From assembly GCA_009779855.1 (NCBI GenBank), contig WRBC01000007.1, forward strand, positions 25,704 to 89,703: 64,000 bases of DNA. The letters run 5' to 3'. The notes beneath the pieces are model-generated. The model was given only the letters and a program-made list of their open reading frames with translations, was not told where the DNA came from and did no database searches. Source of the stretch: Coriobacteriia bacterium (lineage in GTDB: Bacteria; Actinomycetota; Coriobacteriia; WRKU01; WQUG01). Positions 9,683 through 19,157 of this stretch are shown piece after piece. How positions within the stretch are numbered: position 1 is the first letter of the stretch; every line of letters starts with the position of its first letter. The position numbers and the translations under genes were made by a program.

Positions 9683-10942
9683 GTGAATTACGACATTTTA
9701 GATATGAACTTGGCAGAAGCAGGAAAGGCTCGTATTGAGTGGGCAGAGGCAGACATGCCCGTGCTTAAAGAAATTGGTGAGCGCTTTGCAAAAGATCAGA
9801 CTTTTGCAGGTGTTCGAATTGGTTGCTGCATGCATGTGACTACTGAAACAGCAAATCTGATGCGCGCGTTGGTTGCAGGTGGGGCGGAAGTTGCTCTATG
9901 TGCATCGAACCTGCTCTCAACTCAAGACGATGTAGCAGCAGCACTGGTCAAGTACTATGATGTGCAGGTCTATGCTATTAAGGGTGTTGATACAGAAACA
10001 TACTACAGGCATATTGACAGCGTAATTGACTTCAAGCCACAAATCGTCATGGACGATGGTTGCGATGTGGTAAGCCGCGTACACAGTGAATATCCAGAGC
10101 TTCTGGACGGCATTATTGGGGGTACCGAAGAAACCACCACAGGGGTCATTCGTCTAAAGGCGATGGCAGCTGACGGCGCACTGAAGTATCCCATCGTTGC
10201 GGTAAATGACGCTAATACAAAGCATATGTTTGATAATCGCTACGGAACAGGTCAATCAACTATCGATGGCATTGTGCGCGCTACCAACCGCTTACTTGCA
10301 GGACGCACGGTAGTAGTGTCAGGTTACGGGTGGTGCGGTAAAGGTGCGGCAATGCGTGCAGAGGGCATTGGTGCAAATGTAATCGTGTGTGAAATAGATC
10401 CCCTTATGGCGCTTGAAGCAGTCATGGACGGTCATCGTGTTATGCCTGCGGCAGAGGCGGCCAAAGAGGCAGATGTTTGGATTACGGTAACGGGTAATAT
10501 CAACGTCATTGATGAGGCCATGTTCGCCAACCTTAAAGATGGTGCGATTCTTTGTAATAGCGGTCACTTCAACTGCGAGATTAATATTCCGTGGCTGCGT
10601 GAAAATACGGTATCTTCGAGCACAGTAAAGCCCTTGGTGGAGGAGTTTGTCCTGCATGACGGACGTAAACTTTATCTATTGGCTGACGGTAGGCTCGTCA
10701 ACCTAGCCTGTGCAGAGGGTCACCCTGCAAGCGTAATGGATATGAGTTTTGCTAATCAGGCTTTGGCGGCTGAGTGGATGCTTGCAAATCGCGACAATCT
10801 GGAGCCGAGCGTAATCGACATGCCACGCGACATCGATGACGAAATCGCGAAGCTAAAACTGGAATCCATGGGCGTACGTATTGATGTGCTTACCCCAGAG
10901 CAAGAAAAGTACCTGGCTAGTTGGACAGAGGGTACGGTATAG
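9683..10942 (+). CDS. ahcY: Adenosylhomocysteinase
   Basis: [91 protein letters not shown] start with AAGGAG RBS. Confidence 0.95.
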   Translation: MNYDILDMNLAEAGKARIEWAEADMPVLKEIGERFAKDQTFAGVRIGCCMHVTTETANLMRALVAGGAEVALCASNLLSTQDDVAAALVKYYDVQVYAIKGVDTETYYRHIDSVIDFKPQIVMDDGCDVVSRVHSEYPELLDGIIGGTEETTTGVIRLKAMAADGALKYPIVAVNDANTKHMFDNRYGTGQSTIDGIVRATNRLLAGRTVVVSGYGWCGKGAAMRAEGIGANVIVCEIDPLMALEAVMDGHRVMPAAEAAKEADVWITVTGNINVIDEAMFANLKDGAILCNSGHFNCEINIPWLRENTVSSSTVKPLVEEFVLHDGRKLYLLADGRLVNLACAEGHPASVMDMSFANQALAAEWMLANRDNLEPSVIDMPRDIDDEIAKLKLESMGVRIDVLTPEQEKYLASWTEGTV

Positions 10943-11014
10943 GCTATACTTTTCGGTGCGCTTAAGCGGTGTGGACTAACCCGTCGCATAAGCGCATCTA
11001 TTCTTTACTCTTGT

Positions 11015-11090
11015 GGGCCATTAGCTCAGCTGGCAGAGCAGCGGACTCTTAATCCGAAGGTCGCAGGTTCGACCCCTGCATGGCCCACCA
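11015..11090 (+). tRNA. tRNA-Lys (anticodon CTT)
   Basis: GGGCCATTAGCTCAGCTGGCAGAGCAGCGGACTCTTAATCCGAAGGTCGCAGGTTCGACCCCTGCATGGCCCACCA; cloverleaf and encoded CCA. Confidence 0.96.
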
Positions 11091-11319
11091 CATTCTTGCA
11101 GATTAGAGCTTTATACGCTCTAACTTTTATACTACCGAATATTACTTCCTCCTCTTGAAATACAAGCTTCGCTTCATTTTCACAATCTAAATATATACAC
11201 AGAAATAACATAATTGTTTCATTGAAAAGCGTAAAATATATGGAAATTAGTGCTAGCATGAGTGCTATGAAACATGTGTTATATAACACAATACATACAA
11301 TCTAAGGAGGGCTTTCAGC

Positions 11320-11388
11320 GTGCGCTTATCGATTATCGCCGATAAGGCGCTACTGCATCTTATAGCCTTCTATAAGCCTTGGCGCTAG
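11320..11388 (+). CDS. Possible 22-aa small ORF (MRLSIIADKALLHLIAFYKPWR)
   Basis: GTG start 9 nt after a strong AAGGAGG Shine-Dalgarno (11304-11310); overlaps a GCGCTTATCG...CGATAAGGCGC hairpin. Confidence 0.35.
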   Translation: MRLSIIADKALLHLIAFYKPWR

Positions 11389-11507
11389 GACGCAAGGTAC
11401 TTTCTGCCGTTCTTAGCGCACAGTCTTCATTCCTGCAGTGGAAATTGGCTTGAAGTAATAATTTATCCTATTTATGAATATCAATAATCTACAAGATAGG
11501 GAAGATA

Positions 11508-11936
11508 ATGAAATCTAAAACCGCAAAACTATTAGCAACTGCATGTTTAGCAATTTCTCTTTTGCTTCCTTCAGTCGTGATGTTTCCCGTATCGGGATAT
11601 GCATGGATGCTTTCGGGAACTAATCAGACGGTAGCACGATCTGGACCTTCCCAGAATTGGAATGTAAGAGGTAGACGGGTAGGTGGGCATGCGCTTGGAA
11701 CAAACAGCTCTTCATCGACTCCGATGCAAATACGTATCCAAGCATTTAGAGCCAATGGAGCTCTCTCTTTCTCAACAACCACTACACTTGCTTCGGGACA
11801 GAGAAATATTCGTACGGGAACACAATTGGGATGTACTGCCCCTTGGACCTTTGGTAACCATCCTTTCCGTGTGTGGATCCAGCCAGTGAATGGAAGGGCG
11901 TGGACCGGCTCGGCAAGTATTGTTAGAACTCAGTAG
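11508..11936 (+). CDS. Small secreted protein of unknown function (signal peptide + ~110 aa mature region)
   Basis: MKSKTAKLLATACLAISLLLPSVVMFPVSGYA signal sequence; Trp/Gly/Thr-rich mature part; no family recognised. Confidence 0.75.
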   Translation: MKSKTAKLLATACLAISLLLPSVVMFPVSGYAWMLSGTNQTVARSGPSQNWNVRGRRVGGHALGTNSSSSTPMQIRIQAFRANGALSFSTTTTLASGQRNIRTGTQLGCTAPWTFGNHPFRVWIQPVNGRAWTGSASIVRTQ

Positions 11937-12069
11937 TAAATTGCTTTACCCGTAAATAAGTGGGACTGGGGCAAGTCAAGCCTTGCCTCGGTCCCGTGGA
12001 ATATTTGCACAGAAAAGAGTGAGCGCTGTTACAAGCTTGAGGTGTGAATGACGCGGAGGAAGGTATAGC

Positions 12070-12658
12070 ATGGAAAAGAAAAACTTATGCAGTCAAGCTA
12101 TTATATTAGCGAAGCAAGAGTTTACAAAAAAGCACAGCATACTATCAAATACTTTACGAACATTTGCAATTCAGGGAGTTGTTTTAGTGGTCGCCCTACC
12201 GCTTTTTGCATTTTCCTTTACCAGCATGATTCCTGTGGCACTTGCAGGACTATTGTATGTACCTCTTGGATATAAGTTCCTGCACCCTTTTTTAAGGCAT
12301 AACTGGTTATCGGTATTGGGGCTACCAATGTTTCTTGGTCTTCTCTTGGTCGCTTCTTTTGCCTTGGGTCATTATGGGGACAATAATCTCACTAATGATG
12401 CTATGCAATTTAGTAATCTTCCTTTTTTGCTCAATTACCAGGCAACTATGTTTGTCATAGTAGTAATTGGGTACCTTGAGTATTTCGTTAATTACCTTCT
12501 TCTTGGGAATATCATGTTTGTGCCTAGAGATTTTTTTTGGAGATGACCTTACCTTAATGACTGGAATTGCGATGATAATTCCGTCGCTTCTAATGTACTT
12601 TGGGATGTGCTTGAGATCGCGGAAGCATCGTAAAGCTTTAGCAGAAAGTGCAGGATAA
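12070..12658 (+). pseudogene. Multi-pass membrane protein, reading frame interrupted at a T8 run (12531-12538)
   Basis: ORF 12070-12546 ends at MFVPRDFFWR*; the +1 frame continues with a hydrophobic helix and basic tail GDDLTLMTGIAMIIPSLLMYFGMCLRSRKHRKALAESAG, stopping just before the next gene. Confidence 0.6.
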
Positions 12659-12663
12659 TATTT

Positions 12664-14151
12664 ATGAGAATTGCAGAAAGAGCAATTAAAGCCCTGTTTA
12701 GAAATTTGGGAAAAGCAGTGATTCTTTTGCTGGTCATCTTTGTATTGGGGTGTGCTATTTCTGGAACAATATCAATCAGGCAGGCTGTTCAAAACACAGA
12801 CACCAATTTGAGGCTAGACCTGCCAGGGATTGCCTCGGTACAATCTGACATGGCAGCAATAGAAGAGCAATATAGGATAACGGGTGAATGGCCAGTACTT
12901 GAACCTGTGAGCATGGATACACTTCTTAAAATTGGCACTCTTCCGCATGTGAGAAATTACAGCATATCAACCCACGCAGGTCTACTCGGCAGGGATTTAG
13001 AGCAAGTTACCGTAGATGAAGGTATTTTTGAAACTGACATTACAGGAGAAGGGTGGACGTCCGTCAATTTGAAAGGTGTGCACGGCGAAGGTTTGCTTGA
13101 TGCAGATGAGGGTGTTGTTGAGATAATCTCTGGAAGGTTGTTTACTGAAGTAGAAGCAGATACTTTAAGCTATTTCGCCCTCATATCTCGAGAATTCGCC
13201 CGACTTAATGATTTGGGCGTTGGTTCAACCTTAACCTTGGAAAATATTGTGTGGGATGAGGATGCCTTCAACAGAAGTTCTTTTAGTGATGATGATATAT
13301 TTGCGCAACAATCGTATGACTTTGAGATTATTGGTATTTTTTCTCCAGTGGCAGAGATTGACACAGGGGATGAATGGACTGACAAGGCGTTAATGGAAGA
13401 CATAGAGAACCGAATCTACACTTCGAACGCAGTTGTCTTTGCAGCAGCAGGTTTTCAGATAGAGCAAGCTGCCAGAATGCGTCCTAGCGAAGGTCAGATG
13501 ATAGAGGCACCCGAAGATGCTCTTTTTTTAGAAAGTATTTACACCCTTTATGACTCTGATGATTTAGTTGACTTTAAAGCATCTGCTACCGAAATTATTC
13601 CTGAATTTTGGATGGTGTCAACCGCAGGAGATGCTTTTGATGATATTGCGGCATCTATGAAAACATTAAACAATTTAGCGACCACTGTCCTGTGGATTGC
13701 TATAGGAGCCTCCGTACTTATAGTAAGTTTACTTACTACCCTTTTTCTGCGGGAGCGAAAAAAGAAATTGGTATCTACTTAGCTCTTGGAGAAAAGAGAA
13801 GTAAGGTGGCAATCCAAGTGATAGTGGAAATACTAGCGATTTCACTATTTGCAATAACTCTAGCTCTCCTAGTAGGAAATATTCTCTCAGCTAACATTTC
13901 ATGAAACCATGCTTCGAAACGATATGATAGCAGGTCAAAGCATAGAGGGAAGCTTGACTTTTGGCGTGCTGGACCAGATGGGTGTAATCAATGCAATGTC
14001 GATAGACGAAATGCTTTTGGGATATAGTACGTCTCTAAATGCGTCAACAATTCTTACCTTTTATGGGGCAACCATAACAACTATTCTCACCTCCATCATG
14101 GTCCCCATGTTCTACATTTTGCGTTTAAATCCTAGAAAGATAATGATGTAA
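12664..14151 (+). pseudogene. FtsX/MacB-like ABC permease, split by a -1 shift at A_AAA_AAG (13758-13764) and a compensating +1 shift near 13900
   Basis: The three ORF pieces (12664-13782, 13692-13904, 13909-14151) together align end to end with the intact paralogue at 14258-15754, through a shared C-terminal LRLNPRKI.M. Confidence 0.8.
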
Positions 14152-14257
14152 CATATATGATAAGTTTACAAGTGCCCAAGTTATGGCATGTTCAAGATAA
14201 AACAAGGTAAGTTGCAGCTTCATGCGAAAGGTCCACAAAGGGTCATTAGGAGGCAGC

Positions 14258-15754
14258 GTGAATATAGTCAGTAGAGCAATTGCGGGCATAGTCAAAAACC
14301 CACTCAAGGCACTGATACTTCTACTTGTGATATTTATCTTGGCCACAGTAATATCGGGTGCTATTTCTGTGCAGCTTGCCATTCAAAATACAGATACCAA
14401 CTTAAGGCGTGAGCTTCCGCCTGTTGTAAGCCTTGAGGAGAACCATACTGCAGCCATGGAGTGTGAGCAGGAAACAGGTGAATGGCCAGAAATTGAAAGA
14501 CTCTCCCTAGAACAACTTTCACAAATTGGAAAATCATCCTATGTAAAAAACTATGACATTTCTGTTAACGCACACCTTTCCTCTGCAGATATTGAGCGTA
14601 TTGTTGGCGATGAAGAGATGCGCTGGACCGAAGGTGACTGGGAAAGCTTTAACTTGTCAGGTGTTCACAGTAGCAACTTAGTGGATATCGAAGAGGGCAT
14701 TATAGAGATAACTTCAGGAAGAGCATTTACCGAGGAAGAGGCTACTGCACTTAGTTATGTAGCTCTCATATCTGAAGAACTCGCCGAGGCAAATAGTCTT
14801 CATGTTGGATCCACCATAACACTCGAAAATCTCGTGTGGGATTTTCCTGAAGATGGTGAAATTCTTGACAGCTTCTTCATCGAAGAAAATATATTTGCAA
14901 GACGGTCATACGACTTCAAGGTTACTGGCATATTTAAGTCACACGCAGAATTCAATACGGGGGATGAATGGAACAATCGGTCTATGAAAGAGGAACATCT
15001 TAATCGGATTTATACTTCAAATCCTGTTTCCATGGAAGTCCAAAATTTTCGCCTTGATAGCGAAAGAGAGCGCACTCCAGATGATGAATGGTTGCAGAGT
15101 GATAATGAAGATCTCATGTGGATTACTAACGTCTATGCACTTAATGACTCAAGTGACATTGAGGCCTTTAGAGAGTCAGTGGAAAATGATCTTCCCGAAT
15201 TCTGGATAGTGGTTGATGCGGGTGATTCACGTGGAGACATTGCTTCTTCGATGGAAAACATTCGTAACTTAACAGGTGTTGTACTGTACGCTGCTATTGG
15301 TGCCTCAGTCTTAATCTTAAGTTTACTAATCTTTCTGTTTCTGCGCGAGCGTAAGAAAGAGATAGATATCTACTTGGCACTAGGCGAAAAAAGAGGAGGA
15401 GTTATTTTGCAAATGATGTCTGAAGTCTTAATTATTGCACTCATTGCTATTACTCTTGCACTCTTTGCAGGGAACCTATTGGCGGGAAATATCTCTGAGA
15501 CGATGATTAGAAATGATATGGCAACTGGTCAGGGTAGTTCAAGTGAGCAGCACGTCGTCATTACTAATCTTGATTGGATGGGCTTTGGTGCAGAGGATGC
15601 GTCTACCGAAGAAGTGCTGGCAACCTATAATGTGGCGCTTGATTCCGGTACCCTGTTCTTTTTCTACGTGTCTGCCATTAGCACTGTTGTCGTGGCAACT
15701 ACCATACCCATGCTCTACATCCTCCGTCTAAACCCTCGCAAGATACTAATGTAA
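14258..15754 (+). CDS. FtsX/MacB-like ABC transporter permease (intact paralogue)
   Basis: N-terminal TM, large extracytoplasmic domain, three C-terminal TMs, FLFLRERKKEIDIYLALGEKRGG; GTG start with AGGAGG at 14248-14253. Confidence 0.82.
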   Translation: MNIVSRAIAGIVKNPLKALILLLVIFILATVISGAISVQLAIQNTDTNLRRELPPVVSLEENHTAAMECEQETGEWPEIERLSLEQLSQIGKSSYVKNYDISVNAHLSSADIERIVGDEEMRWTEGDWESFNLSGVHSSNLVDIEEGIIEITSGRAFTEEEATALSYVALISEELAEANSLHVGSTITLENLVWDFPEDGEILDSFFIEENIFARRSYDFKVTGIFKSHAEFNTGDEWNNRSMKEEHLNRIYTSNPVSMEVQNFRLDSERERTPDDEWLQSDNEDLMWITNVYALNDSSDIEAFRESVENDLPEFWIVVDAGDSRGDIASSMENIRNLTGVVLYAAIGASVLILSLLIFLFLRERKKEIDIYLALGEKRGGVILQMMSEVLIIALIAITLALFAGNLLAGNISETMIRNDMATGQGSSSEQHVVITNLDWMGFGAEDASTEEVLATYNVALDSGTLFFFYVSAISTVVVATTIPMLYILRLNPRKILM

Positions 15755-15794
15755 AAGAAATAACTTACTCAAAAAAAGAAAGGACTCACTGCTT

Positions 15795-16472
15795 ATGACC
15801 TTTTTAACTGCCAAAGACATCAACTACTTCTATCCAGATGGGGATACTAAGCGCTATGTTCTCAGCGATGTATCAGCCACTTTTGAAAAGGGTAAGTTCT
15901 ACACCATACTGGGTGAATCAGGGAGTGGTAAAACTACATTGCTTGCACTTCTTGCAGCTCTTGACACCCCAGAGAGTGGCGAAGTGCTTATTGAAGAACA
16001 AACCATAGGTTCTATAGGACAAGAAAGATACAGAAGAAATAAAGTGGGTATTATCTTTCAGTCCTATAATCTCATAAGATATATGACAGCATTAGAAAAT
16101 GTGCTCGTTGCCATGTCTATTACAGACAATGAACTCCCTTCTGATCACAAAGAGATAGCCTATAACTTACTAGACTACCTAGGCATCACCAAAGAAAGGG
16201 CAGACAGGACAGTTACTAAACTCTCTGGCGGAGAACAGCAAAGAGTGGCTATTGCTAGAGCCCTTGCCACTAACGTAGACTTAATACTTGCTGATGAACC
16301 TACGGGAAACTTAAATGAAGAGATGGAAACTGAACTTATAGACATCTTCAAGAAACTTGCGCACGAGCACAATAAATGCGTAATAGTAGTTACTCATTCA
16401 AGTGCTATCGCGGCTCAGAGTGACGTAAGCTATCGCCTCTACAAAGGAAAGTTAACCTTAAACGATGAGTGA
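15795..16472 (+). CDS. ABC transporter ATP-binding protein (LolD/MacB type)
   Basis: Walker A GESGSGKTT, signature LSGGEQQRVAIARAL, Walker B LILADEPTGNLN. Confidence 0.95.
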   Translation: MTFLTAKDINYFYPDGDTKRYVLSDVSATFEKGKFYTILGESGSGKTTLLALLAALDTPESGEVLIEEQTIGSIGQERYRRNKVGIIFQSYNLIRYMTALENVLVAMSITDNELPSDHKEIAYNLLDYLGITKERADRTVTKLSGGEQQRVAIARALATNVDLILADEPTGNLNEEMETELIDIFKKLAHEHNKCVIVVTHSSAIAAQSDVSYRLYKGKLTLNDE

Positions 16473-17991
16473 TTTCCTAAAACAATTTTCTGACGATGCC
16501 TACAAGGCAGGTAAGACAATAGAGGGAGAAGAGTCTAGGATACCCTCGTTAGACCCTTTTGAACCTGTTTCTTCTGAGCAGGATGCTCACGAAACTGCGC
16601 AGTTGCCAGAAGAATTTAGCAGCGACCTTTCAGAAGACTTAGAAGATAATCCAGTTGAAGGCTCAGAATCTGATATTCCTGGGTACGAGCATGAAGGGCA
16701 AGACCAGCAAGAAATCATTCAGCAGTCCGTAGCTCCTACGCCTACAAAAAATCCTAGGCAAAAAATTACAGGCGCTACGCACGTTGTTAAAAAAGACAAA
16801 GCCTACGATAAGAAAAAGATTGTACGTTATCTAGCAATTGCAGCCTCAATCCTTGCCCTTGCAGCGCTCGCTTTTGGGGTTTTCTTCATTACTAATCAGG
16901 TGGAGGTAAGAGGCTTTGTAGGGGTGCAAGTCACAGAAGCCAGGACCTGGGGTATCCAGAACAGAATTACTATAGAGGTTAGAGAAGTCTATAGTCTTGA
17001 TGCTGAAAGCGGGGTCGTGCTTTCGCAAAACAGAGAACCTGAGACCCGTATATCAAGGGGGTCAGTTCTCTCTTTGGAGGTATCAAAAGGTCCTGATGTG
17101 ACTGAAGTTATTGAACTACCTGACTTTGAGGCTATGACTACTCAAGAAGTCAGGGAGTGGAGGCAAGAGGTAGCAGCATTAAATGCTAATGTAAACGAAG
17201 AGTACAGTGCAGAAGTAGAACAGGGTCGTTTTATTAGGCTCGAGTTTACTGATTCGTCCGTGACAAAAGACAACTACACCAGAGCAGACGGACTGCTTAT
17301 CTATATGTCTCGTGGTGTACAGGTCTTCGAGAGAAATATTGTTGTTCCTAATTTTGTTGGAGACCCTCTATCAAGGGCGCAGGAATGGGCGCGCGAGCAA
17401 GGAATAGAGCTAAAATTAGAAGAAGCTCCTCATGACACAGTTGAAACAGGAAATGTTTCTGCACAAAATATTGACGCAGATGAGCGTATTGCCAGAGGGG
17501 ACGAACTTACTCTTACGGTGTCTCAAGGTCCTGCAATAACAGTGCCGAACTTTTCAACAATCTCTTTTGAAGATGCTACTGAAGTAATAGAACTAAATGT
17601 TAGAGTACAAAGAAGATACAGTGCCTCTGCTTCCTTTGGAAGGCTTATGTCTCAGTCAATACCTGCAGGCACTGAGCTTGTAGGGGAAGGACACGTCATT
17701 ACTGTTGTCTATTCGCTTGGTAGACCTTACATGGATAACTTAATCGGACAATCTGAAAGTGTGCTTGCTGAACAGTTTTATAGTTTTACCTCTCAAGGTG
17801 CAAACATTACCTATCAAGTCTTCTATGTAGACGGGCATGAACCTAGAGGCACTATTGTGGACATGTCTCGTCACGGACAATTCTTAAGCATGAGTGATCA
17901 TGTTCGCATAGACGTAAGCCGCGGAAATCGAATCCCTCCTGAAGGATTTGAACCTTCTGTAGGTGGTATGGAAGGCGGAAGTGTGAACTAG
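16465..17991 (+). CDS. PASTA-repeat single-pass membrane protein (no kinase domain)
   Basis: Acidic cytoplasmic N-terminus, one TM (YLAIAASILALAALAFGVFFI), then PASTA-like repeats (VVPNFVGDPLSRAQEWAREQGIELKLEEAPHDTVETGNVSAQNIDADERIARGDELTLTVSQGP); overlaps the ABC ATPase by 8 nt. Confidence 0.8.
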   Translation: MSDFLKQFSDDAYKAGKTIEGEESRIPSLDPFEPVSSEQDAHETAQLPEEFSSDLSEDLEDNPVEGSESDIPGYEHEGQDQQEIIQQSVAPTPTKNPRQKITGATHVVKKDKAYDKKKIVRYLAIAASILALAALAFGVFFITNQVEVRGFVGVQVTEARTWGIQNRITIEVREVYSLDAESGVVLSQNREPETRISRGSVLSLEVSKGPDVTEVIELPDFEAMTTQEVREWRQEVAALNANVNEEYSAEVEQGRFIRLEFTDSSVTKDNYTRADGLLIYMSRGVQVFERNIVVPNFVGDPLSRAQEWAREQGIELKLEEAPHDTVETGNVSAQNIDADERIARGDELTLTVSQGPAITVPNFSTISFEDATEVIELNVRVQRRYSASASFGRLMSQSIPAGTELVGEGHVITVVYSLGRPYMDNLIGQSESVLAEQFYSFTSQGANITYQVFYVDGHEPRGTIVDMSRHGQFLSMSDHVRIDVSRGNRIPPEGFEPSVGGMEGGSVN

Positions 17992-18049
17992 CATATCAAA
18001 GCGATGAGTCCGAAAAACTTACCTCATTCAAAGGTACTTTTACCAAAAG

Positions 18050-18670
18050 TTACAACTCAATAAACTCCACCTGTGGGGGTAGCTGCGAGCCAGCAAGTGC
18101 AAGGGTTAGAACCGCGATACTGGGCGATGAGCCCTTTCTTGGTTCGACAGGAGACCCTGGGCAAAGAATAGTGATGTCAGCCTTCTTGTTAGTCCCTTTG
18201 TTAACCGTGTCCTTATTGGCTCTGCTCCTCGCCTCACTTCTGTAGTCAAAATCTTGTTCGAACCTAGGAACATGAGTATGCCCGTGTATTCCTGCAATAT
18301 GTTCAACTTCATGCTCCTGCGGACTTAGCCTGCGCAGCTCAACCCTCAAGTCACTGGGTTTGTGTGTAATGACCAGCAAGGCATTTCCCATAAGGCGCTT
18401 TTCAACAAAAGGCAACTTCTGTAATTCTGGCTGAAAATCGCAATTGCCCCGCACAGCAATAACAGGGGCGATTTGCTCCAGCTGCCATAAAGTTTGCTCA
18501 GACTCAACATCGCCAGCATGAATTAGGGCGCACAGTTCGTAAGGTTCAAAAGCAGATAGTACGGCATCAGGCAGGTAGCCATGTGTGTCAGAAAGAATAC
18601 CCAGCTTGACGCTTTTTGCATGACTATCTTTTGCGTTAGTGGATATGTCTTGAGGCAGTACACTCATCAT
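18050..18670 (-). CDS. YfcE/MJ0936-type metallophosphoesterase
   Basis: KLGILSDTHGYLPDAV, IHAGDVES, VRGNCDFQ, HGHTHVPRFEQ motifs. Confidence 0.87.
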   Translation of the reverse strand: MMSVLPQDISTNAKDSHAKSVKLGILSDTHGYLPDAVLSAFEPYELCALIHAGDVESEQTLWQLEQIAPVIAVRGNCDFQPELQKLPFVEKRLMGNALLVITHKPSDLRVELRRLSPQEHEVEHIAGIHGHTHVPRFEQDFDYRSEARSRANKDTVNKGTNKKADITILCPGSPVEPRKGSSPSIAVLTLALAGSQLPPQVEFIEL

Positions 18671-18749
18671 TAAAGCCCCTTCTCCGTCTTTCCTGCAACG
18701 TATTTAATCTTCACTACGCTACTAGTTATACAATGATATAGCGTGTCTT

Positions 18750-18773
18750 GCTAAACAGTTTACCCTGTTTAGC
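18750..18773. repeat. 9-bp inverted repeat upstream of cutA
   Basis: GCTAAACAG-TTTACC-CTGTTTAGC. Confidence 0.6.
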
Positions 18774-18822
18774 CATAGATTAGACTACGTTAGCGAAGGA
18801 ACTTCCAGAGGAGTGAAAGCCC

Positions 18823-19143
18823 ATGCAAGAAGGCACCCATTCGGTAGTGTTGGTTACCTGCCCTAATAAAGATGAAGCCCGTGAACTTGCGCGGCTGCTT
18901 GTAAGGCGCAATCTTGTTGCCTGCGGACAGATGCTTGACATAGAAAGTGTCTATGTCTGGGAAGATGAGATTCGCGAAGACCCAGAAGTCCTCCTAATCT
19001 TAAAGGCACGCACTGAGGCATTTTGTCAGATACAGAGTACCGTTCTCGAGAACCACTCATATGAGGTTCCTCAGGTTGTTCAGTTGCCCATTACAGCTAG
19101 TCTCCCTGCTTATTTAAGCTGGATAAATGAGCGTTACGCCTAA
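18823..19143 (+). CDS. cutA: Divalent cation tolerance protein CutA
   Basis: VLVTCPNKDEARELARLLVRRNLVACGQMLDIESVYVWEDEIREDPEVLLILKAR. Confidence 0.9.
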   Translation: MQEGTHSVVLVTCPNKDEARELARLLVRRNLVACGQMLDIESVYVWEDEIREDPEVLLILKARTEAFCQIQSTVLENHSYEVPQVVQLPITASLPAYLSWINERYA

Positions 19144-19157
19144 AGTAGCTTCTAACA

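Noticed and set aside
11026-11289. Reverse-strand 87-aa ORF ending ...NVVGHAGVEPATFGLRVRCSAS
   Set aside because: Its C-terminal part is the antisense translation of tRNA-Lys; this is a well-known spurious peptide type.
11508-11936. Secreted protein as a lactococcin-972-type bacteriocin with its ABC immunity transporter
   Set aside because: Signal peptide and ABC context are suggestive, but the mature sequence does not show recognisable lactococcin-972 motifs; left as unknown.
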